Source of the DNA: Ulva prolifera
Taxonomy: Eukaryota; Chlorophyta; Ulvophyceae; Ulvales; Ulvaceae
Reading direction: 5' to 3'
DNA: 64,000 nt
NCBI GenBank assembly: GCA_023078555.1
Contig: CM041201.1
Location: forward strand, 7,633,172 to 7,697,171
Position numbers and translations under genes: made by a program. Under the pieces are notes generated by a model. It was not told the DNA's origin, ran no database searches, and saw only the letters and a program-made list of their open reading frames with translations. Below, in pieces: positions 58,355 to 64,000 of the stretch. The first letter of the stretch is position 1. The number at the start of each line of letters is the position of its first letter.

Positions 58355-58684
58355 GCCATTGCTGTGCCCTGCTATTTGTTGAAGGGGACGCCTGGATCCA
58401 TATAGCACTTACCTGGTCATTACCGGTCATGAGGATTTGGGTCCGACGCAGGATACTCTTGACCGTATCCTGCCCGCTCCGCCGATACTTCTCGGTCTTA
58501 GGTCCATGTGCACGATCACATCGGAACCACTTATGCCATCCCTGCAGCACACGTCATGTGGGCACGGTCATTCACCGGGTTGGAACCTCGGCATGGTAGC
58601 ACCTAGTCGCCATAGAGCGTGTGACACTACCTGAATGCACCAGTTACATCCTTGATAGGCACTTATGGGGTTATATTCTTGTGA

Positions 58685-59074
58685 ATGTGGGCCGGTGTTG
58701 CCGTTCACACTGCTGCGCACGTGCAACCTTTGTGGGATTTGCCACCTTCTCTGACTTACGGCTGCTATGCAGTGGCATCCTTACCTTCCGCGTCGGAGGG
58801 CTCTGCCTTGACCAGCTCCAAGATTAAGCGGTTGCTGGTTAACGTTCAGAAGTTTATGAATGATGTGTCCAAGACCCCCACCTCCGGCGTTAGCGGGGAT
58901 GAATTTAGGGCCAAGCTTGTCGCTATTGTGCGGGCTGAGCAGTCTGATGTTGCTGCCGCCCGCGCCCGTGAGCGTAGCTTGCATGAATTTATTGAGCTGG
59001 TCACCCACTCACACGGCCGTGTGTTGGGCCATTATCTGGATGATCTGGTGATGTCCTTCTCGGACCTTATGTAA
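58685..59074 (+). CDS. extra ORF between pol and the 3' LTR
   Basis: 129 codons from ATG 58685. The last 90 residues form a likely helical domain (SSKIKRLLVNVQKFMNDVS; ARARERSLHEFIELVTHSHG). No transmembrane segment, so it is not obviously an envelope gene. I do not recognise it. 58355-58684 holds no other gene. Confidence 0.4.
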   Translation: MWAGVAVHTAAHVQPLWDLPPSLTYGCYAVASLPSASEGSALTSSKIKRLLVNVQKFMNDVSKTPTSGVSGDEFRAKLVAIVRAEQSDVAAARARERSLHEFIELVTHSHGRVLGHYLDDLVMSFSDLM

Positions 59075-59206
59075 CCCGTTTGCTGGGCAGACGCGGCACC
59101 GGCTCTTGTTACAAAGCCCCGGTCTCGCCCCCACCTCGTGGGCCCTTACTGTGCTTACGCCTTGCGTTGTGTGCTTCGCGCCAGGGGCACTGCCGTGTTC
59201 ATCGAT

Positions 59207-59370
59207 CGAGTTGTACACAGTGTGATCACACGTACGCTCAGTGGGCTTACGTGCCTGCACTCGCCACGTGTGACTGCACGCGTCGACCAGCCTTACGTGC
59301 ACATTGCATCAGCACTGTGTACAGCCTTGTCCCAGCACAATGTGTCCCGTCATAGGCTTATTATGGCTTT
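59207..59370 (+). repeat. 3' LTR-like direct repeat
   Basis: 164-bp match to 50673-50836 with about six differences (for example CTCAGTGGGC against CTCAGTTGGC, and GTCGACC against GTCCACC). Confidence 0.65.
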
Positions 59371-60012
59371 GTCATAAATGAGGTCCATCCTGGGACACAA
59401 TGCATGACGTGCAAGTACGCACATGAGTGTGGTGGCCACGGGCCCAACTCCTGTTGTGTTAGGACAAATGCATGATCATATGCATGAGCGTAATCCAGCA
59501 CAATCCATGTGAGGATTGTGTGCGGTCACTGTGATTATGACCGTTGTAGACTTGACTGATTGGTGGCATATAGTCATGTGCCTCCAAGTCTACTGTAACC
59601 ATTCTCTGACAGTCTTACGTGGTTCCTGTATTGCCTCACTGCATTACAGTACATCCCCGGATCTGTGCATTACGACCTGAGTGCTCCACAGGTAACGGCT
59701 CTGCAGCCCACTAGCTAGCTTGATGAATGCTGCGCATAGGTCCTTATAACATGGTATCGGTGAACGTTTGCGCGGTTGCATTCGTTGTGCGTAATAGTGG
59801 TGTGTCATGACCGCGCATGCCCAAGGGCATCTGCGCTGCTTTAGTGCGTAGTCATATGACCAGATCAACCGCATGATAGTCAACAGTAGTAATTCGCATG
59901 TTTGATTGCGAGCTGTGTGGCTGCGGTTTACATTAGATTAGTCGTGACGGTCCACGGGCCGGCCGACGAAGCTGCCCGCGCGAGAGAAGAGATCGCTTGC
60001 TGCAGGTTGACC
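59371..60012. other. spacer between the two retroelements
   Basis: No gene recognised. It could hold the 5' LTR and leader of the copia-type relic, but no second copy exists in the window to show it. Confidence 0.3.
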
Positions 60013-60761
60013 ATGTCATCACTAGAAGAGGAAGCTGCTCTTGAAGCTGAGGCTACGGCCGAAGCTGAGAGGCAAGCTGCTCTCTTGCATGCTTTGGGCG
60101 ATGCACCTGGTGGCGTTCCCACTAATAGCCGTGCTGACGGGCCAGCCGCTGGTACTAGACGTGCACAAGCTGCACAAGCTGCCTCTTAGCTTGAAGCTGC
60201 TAACGCTACGGCGAGCAAGCTCGGGTTGAAGCAAGCAATGTTCGTGCTGCTCTAGCGCACGCGGAACAGGCTCGTGAAGCTGCCGAGGCTGAGGCGGAAG
60301 CTCTGCGTGCTACGGCCCAGGTTGAAGCTGATGACTCAGGTAATAGTCATCTGAATGCGAACTTAGTTGATGCTAATGCCATAGTTGACGCAATGAGATC
60401 TATGAACTTCCGTGAGCCCGCGATTGACAAAGGGAAGTCCCCACAGTGGGATTTTAGTAAAGGTGAACGATTCTCAACGTTTGAGTTTCGTGTTGAGCTG
60501 TGGCTCAAAGGCCATGGCCTTCATCACCTTTTGATAGAATTGCCTACTGGTCCTGAGACTGCAACACATGACAAGGTAATGGCAGTTGTATGCTTTGCAC
60601 TGCCAGCACAAGACTTAGAATATGTCCTTGTGTTTGTCTCCCTTAAGGATGTATGGAGTGCACTGCGTGCCAAGTATATGCCTAGCAAAGAGGCAGAGAT
60701 CAGATCCCTGTGGGATAGGTTCTCCCGTGCTGTACTCAAAGGACATAGATGCTCACCTGAC
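60013..60761 (+). pseudogene. copia-type gag relic, cut by hairpin array 3
   Basis: ATG 60013 opens an Ala/Glu-rich, probably coiled-coil N-terminus (MSSLEEEAALEAEATAEAER). A TAG at 60187-60189 and a frameshift at about 60211 interrupt it. After that an open frame encodes the typical Ty1/copia gag core: a W-x-F region (PQWDFSKGERFSTFEFRVEL), then HDKVMAVVCFAL and LKDVWSALRAKYMP. The sequence stops at the GC-rich array (60762), and no protease, integrase or RT of this element is seen afterwards. Confidence 0.6.
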
Positions 60762-61133
60762 GCTTTTGCCGCTGCGTCGCCCGCAGGTTTTGCGGCGGCG
60801 GGCGCGGGGCGGAGCCCCGGGGGGGCGGGCGCGGGCCGCGGGCCCGCCGGGGCGCGGGGCGGAGCCCCGCTGGAGCGGGTGCGGGCCGCAGGCCCGCCGG
60901 GGTGCGGGGCGGAGCCCCGCCGGGCGGCCGGAGGCCGCCGCCGGCGAGCGGCGGGCGGGGAGCGGCGGGGCGCAGCCCCGGGGCGAGGCGCCGCCGCGAG
61001 CGGCACGTGCGACCCCCACCAGAGTCCGGGGAGGACCACCGGGAGGCCGCCGTCGGCGAGCGACGGGCGGGGAGCGGCGGGGCGCAGCCCCGCGGCGAGG
61101 CGCCGCCGCGAGCGGCACGTGCGACCTCACCAG
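60762..61133. repeat. GC-rich hairpin array 3
   Basis: Same left end as arrays 1 and 2 (CGCTTTTGCCGCTGCGTCGCC). It contains the hairpins GGGGC-GGA-GCCCC and GCGGGCC-GCA-GGCCCGC and two units of the CCCCCACCAGAGTCCGGGG type found in array 1. The left flank is the copia gag; the right flank resembles the middle of repeat block R1. Confidence 0.9.
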
Positions 61134-61678
61134 TGCCGGTGGTCTGTGGCTGGTGGTGTGGCAATGGGGCTGTGGATGTGGGGGCTGTGGAAGCCCGGGG
61201 CCGGGCTGTTGTGGCCGGTGTGACAGTGGGGCAGTGGATGCGGGGGCAGTGGGGCTGCGGATGCAGGTCTGCGGCAGCCGGGCTGCTGTGGCTGGTGGTG
61301 TGGCAATGGGGCTGTGGATGTGGGGGCTGTGGAAGCCCGGGGCCAAAAGTCGCGTTAGCACCACTAGACTGTTGTGGCTGGTGGTGTGACAGTGGGGCCG
61401 GTACCGCTCGGGCAAGCACACTCACACAAATGCACATTTTCTTCGACAGTACGGGCCAGATTGGGACAGTGGCGATGGGTCAGGTTTGTGTGTAGTGCTA
61501 GCTCTGTTGAGGCTCTAACGGTGCTAACGTCAGTACTTCTTGGCCTAATATGTTGATGTTGATTCGGAAGAGATTCGGTTTCAGCGTTCGTTGTCTCCCG
61601 TTCACTCTTTTGTAATACATCAGTACTTCTCTAGAGATCTCGTTCACTCTTTTGTAATCTACTTCAGCACTTGCACTC
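61134..61678. repeat. G-rich repeat block related to R1
   Basis: A segment containing TGGCAATGGGGCTGTGGATG occurs twice (about 61149-61204 and 61288-61345), related to 5285-5310 and 27185-27220. The rest, from about 61440, matches 5310-5562 upstream of the first IPPQ-family ORF. No gene seen. Confidence 0.7.
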
Positions 61679-62053
61679 ATGACAGCTGGGCGCGCACCGA
61701 CGACCGCGCAGATGGCGGAAATCCCGCCACAAACAAACCATCGTAACGTAATTGTCTACCGATTCACGTTGACGAATTCCCGCCCTGAGTCCGGTTGTTG
61801 GTCTGGCGACGAGGTCTCCATTCTAACGACACACACCTGTGCACGTCTGAAACGAAACAACGGCAGGGACGACCATCCACGCATCATGCTTATTGAAGGC
61901 ACTGCAATGTATCGGGCTGACCTGGCGCGATGGAGCCGCGGAAGCTGCGATCTGCGGTGTTTCGAGCTGATCCAACCAGGCAACACCGTCGCAGATCCGG
62001 CGACCACGACAGGCGGCAAAACGCAGGCTAGGAAGGAGGCTCAAAGCATGTAA
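61679..62053 (+). CDS. small ORF of the IPPQ family, distal copy
   Basis: 124 codons, nearly identical to 5563-5937 and with the same start, stop and length. Differences include APTTAQ for AATTVQ near the start, and EGTAMYRAD for DGTAIYRAD. The upstream 70 bp, with the paired CGTTCACTCTTTTGTAA repeats, is also shared. 62054-62330 holds no clear gene. Confidence 0.5.
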   Translation: MTAGRAPTTAQMAEIPPQTNHRNVIVYRFTLTNSRPESGCWSGDEVSILTTHTCARLKRNNGRDDHPRIMLIEGTAMYRADLARWSRGSCDLRCFELIQPGNTVADPATTTGGKTQARKEAQSM

Positions 62054-62330
62054 TAGGCACGATGTCGCGTCGTGCATGGAGGCTGCGATGAGCAGCGGTC
62101 GTTGTTACAGCTACGCATTCCTGGAGGCAGAGCAGATCAATGAGTTACAAAAGAGTGAACGGGAGAAAACAAACACTGAAACCGAATCTCATCCGAATCA
62201 ACAGCAACATACACTCACACACACACGAACACTACAACCGCACTCACAACTCAGTCCGGCAGGATCGCGTCCTCCAGAGCAGGTCAATGAACTCCGAGAC
62301 ATGCGCTCGATGTCAGGCGGGCGCGAACGA

Positions 62331-63070
62331 ATGACCGTGCACATGGCGGGAATCCCGCCACAGAATGACGATCGTATTGTAACTGTCTATCGTTCCACGT
62401 GAACAGATTCCCGCCCTGAGCCCGGGTTTTGGGGTGTTGGCGACGTTTGTGCAGTGTCTACGAGGTCTCCATGGCGTCTCAAACGTCACACATCCGTGCA
62501 CGGGTGAAACGGAGACAACGCCAGGGACGGCCACCCTTGCATCATGTATATTGTTGACACTGCAATGTATCCGGCTGACCTGGCGCGATGGAGCCGCCGA
62601 AGCTGCGATCGGTGCTCCGAGGTGATAGAGCCGCGGGCAACAACGTCGCAAATCCGACGACCACGAAAGGCAGCAACACGGAGGCTAGGAACGACGCTTG
62701 AAGCGTGCAACAGGCACGACATCGCGTCGGGAACGGAGGCTGCGATGAGCAGTGGGCGTTGTTACAGCAACGCATTCGTACCGACTCATGCACTTGATCT
62801 CAGGTGGGCGTGAACCAATGTCCGTGCAAATGGCGGGAATCCCGCCACAGAATCACCATCGCATTGTAACTGTCTATCGTGTCACGTGAACAAATTCCCG
62901 CCCTGAGCCCGGTTTTTGGACTGTTGGCGACGTTTGTGCAGTGTCCACGAGGTCCCGATGGTACAGCGGGCACAGGTCCCGATGGTACAGCAGGATGCGT
63001 GGCGGGAGATGTGGTACAGGTGGATCTGAACAGCTCGTTACAGGGTAGACACAATCTGGCTATGTAACGA
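62331..63070 (+). pseudogene. two decayed IPPQ-family copies
   Basis: Copies start at about 62331 (MTVHMAGIPPQNDDRIVTVY) and 62818 (MSVQMAGIPPQNHHRIVTVY). In both, a TGA stands where the intact members have TTG or a sense codon (STOP-TDSRPEPGFW and STOP-TNSRPEPGFW), so the same frame continues after the stop. The first also has a TGA further on. The second ends with a short local duplication (GGTCCCGATGGTACAGC twice near 62950-62990). Confidence 0.5.
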
Positions 63071-63329
63071 TGGTCACTCATGACACTTCAGAGTTGGATA
63101 TATGGTGCCGGGAACTCATCAACAGTTTCAGTGTGGTTCTCCTCTGATACGGTGGACTAAACTATCAAAACAGAAGCCGGCTCGATATGTGGCCTGCCAT
63201 AAGGTAACACCCCCTGCAGGCCCGAGTGGGCGTGGCACCCACTCACACACACGCACTGGCGTCGGCCGCAGTTGACCAACGGTAATGTCCACCCTCCACA
63301 CCTCAGCAGCAGCACCACACATGTGCAAA
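63071..63329. repeat. copy of the 6470-6790 spacer repeat
   Basis: Shared blocks include ATGACACTTC, GGCGTCGGCCGC and CCCTCCACACCTCAGCAGC. No gene seen. Confidence 0.6.
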
Positions 63330-64000
63330 GAGCGCCAGACATGCCGGATCCTTGCGCCTGTCAGCATGAAAACGTGAATGGCGAGCCCGTAGTACACCCG
63401 AGCCCCCCCAACCGTCAACCCGACGCGGACCCAGAGTTCTGGGTACATCCCACCGGCTTGGGATGCTGAGGCCGTCAGAGGCGGTTGTGGAACCCAGAGG
63501 GCGATGCTTCGCGTCTGAACGTCATCACCACGGTCCTTGGGGTGCTGTAACATGCCGCCAGGCGCCCAGGCTCTGCGGCTGTGGCCCTTCTCACCTGCCA
63601 GTCGCATGCAGTGCTGCAGCCCCTGCACTCTCACAGCAAGAATTTCTCGCACGCACGGGTGCCACCTGACGGAAGCTGACGTACGCATCGTGCTCACGGG
63701 TGTAGATGTCGACGCACCTCATGAAAAGGACCTGCTCCAGAGCTCAATCCCGCCATCTTTGAAATTCTGTAATCTTGGCGTCGTGAACACGAGTCTGGCA
63801 AACGAAACGGGAGGTTATATCGCTGGAGCGGCACACGCGACGTACTTGTTTCTGCTGTCACGGTAGAAAGGCTGCTATCACGATGGTGGAAAGTGGAGAC
63901 AGCGGAGGTATGTGCGGGTGTAGTGCTGAAGGCCTGTATCCGGGTACTAAGGTGCTGTACACGCGGGAGACTGTTACTGGATTGGTGGCGCAGGGGTCGC
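63330..64000 (+). pseudogene. gene X exons, copy 3 (runs off the window)
   Basis: Matches 7700-8473. The first exon (63393-63550) has a deletion relative to the intact 45797 copy, so the frame breaks after GTQ. The second segment (from about 63705) reads DVDAPHEKDLLQSSIPPSLK and stays open to TAG at 63865. The third begins with ATG at 63882 (MVESGDSGGMCGCSAEGLYP) and reads TRETVTGLVAQGS to the window end. Whether any copy is functional cannot be decided here. Confidence 0.45.

Larger units (their letters stand above)
50673..59370 (+). mobile_element. Ty3/gypsy chromovirus retrotransposon
   Basis: Bounded by 164-bp direct repeats and carrying gag, protease, RT, RNase H, integrase and chromodomain in the Ty3/gypsy order on one strand, plus an extra short ORF before the 3' repeat. 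The chromodomain places it among chromoviruses. It carries a nonsense codon in gag, frameshifts at the gag end and before RT, and a changed RT active site, so it is probably not autonomous now. The LTR-like repeats differ at several positions, which implies it is not a very recent insertion. 50837-51407 is leader sequence without a gene. Confidence 0.85.

Overview
The window looks like nuclear DNA of a eukaryote, most plausibly a unicellular alga; a green alga is my best guess, with low-moderate confidence. Genes are split by short GT-AG introns that often end in TGCAG|G. GC content is high in genes and lower in several spacers. There are tandem satellites, a chromodomain Ty3/gypsy retrotransposon and a copia-type gag relic. 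I see no bacterial operons, rRNA, tRNA or CRISPR.

The left two thirds is built from copies of one large multigene unit, all on the + strand. Reading exons with matching splice phases gives a repeated gene order: gene 1 (about 1505-1507 codons, with an acidic Gly/Asp-rich repeat region), gene 2 (138 aa), gene 3 (about 1110 aa, with repeated Cys/His zinc-type modules) and gene 4 (about 1306 aa, a Pif1-like superfamily 1 helicase), followed by a 166-bp satellite. Positions 1-2726 are the 3' part of one gene 4. Positions 9266-21896 form a nearly complete unit (gene 1, a gene 3 shortened by deletion, intact gene 4, satellite). Positions 29065-41405 form a second unit with intact genes 1, 2 and 3 but a gene 4 cut off before its helicase domain. 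A third, diverged piece of gene 3 lies in a chimeric gene with its own TATA box (41691-44083). The two helicase stop codons are 17,991 bp apart.

The spacers (about 4.1-9.2, 21.9-29 and 60.7-64 kb) contain GC-rich hairpin arrays, a small ORF family with an IPPQ motif, and degenerate exons of another gene (called gene X here). The three hairpin arrays share a left end and sit where unrelated sequences meet, so they look like rearrangement breakpoints. One array cuts a 372-codon unknown gene, one cuts the copia gag, and one cuts a satellite array.

The right part is lower in GC. It contains a RecQ-type helicase gene with two in-frame TAA codons (47441-48752), a minus-strand exon relic (49607-49882), and a Ty3/gypsy chromovirus (50673-59370). 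The chromovirus has a gag nonsense codon, frameshifts before its reverse transcriptase and YLDE in place of YxDD. Next comes the copia gag relic, and finally a second copy of the small-ORF and gene X block up to the window end.

The main candidate for an undescribed system is the tandem multigene helicase element. I recognise no DNA polymerase, capsid, DDE transposase, tyrosine recombinase or HUH domain in it, so its mode of movement is unknown.
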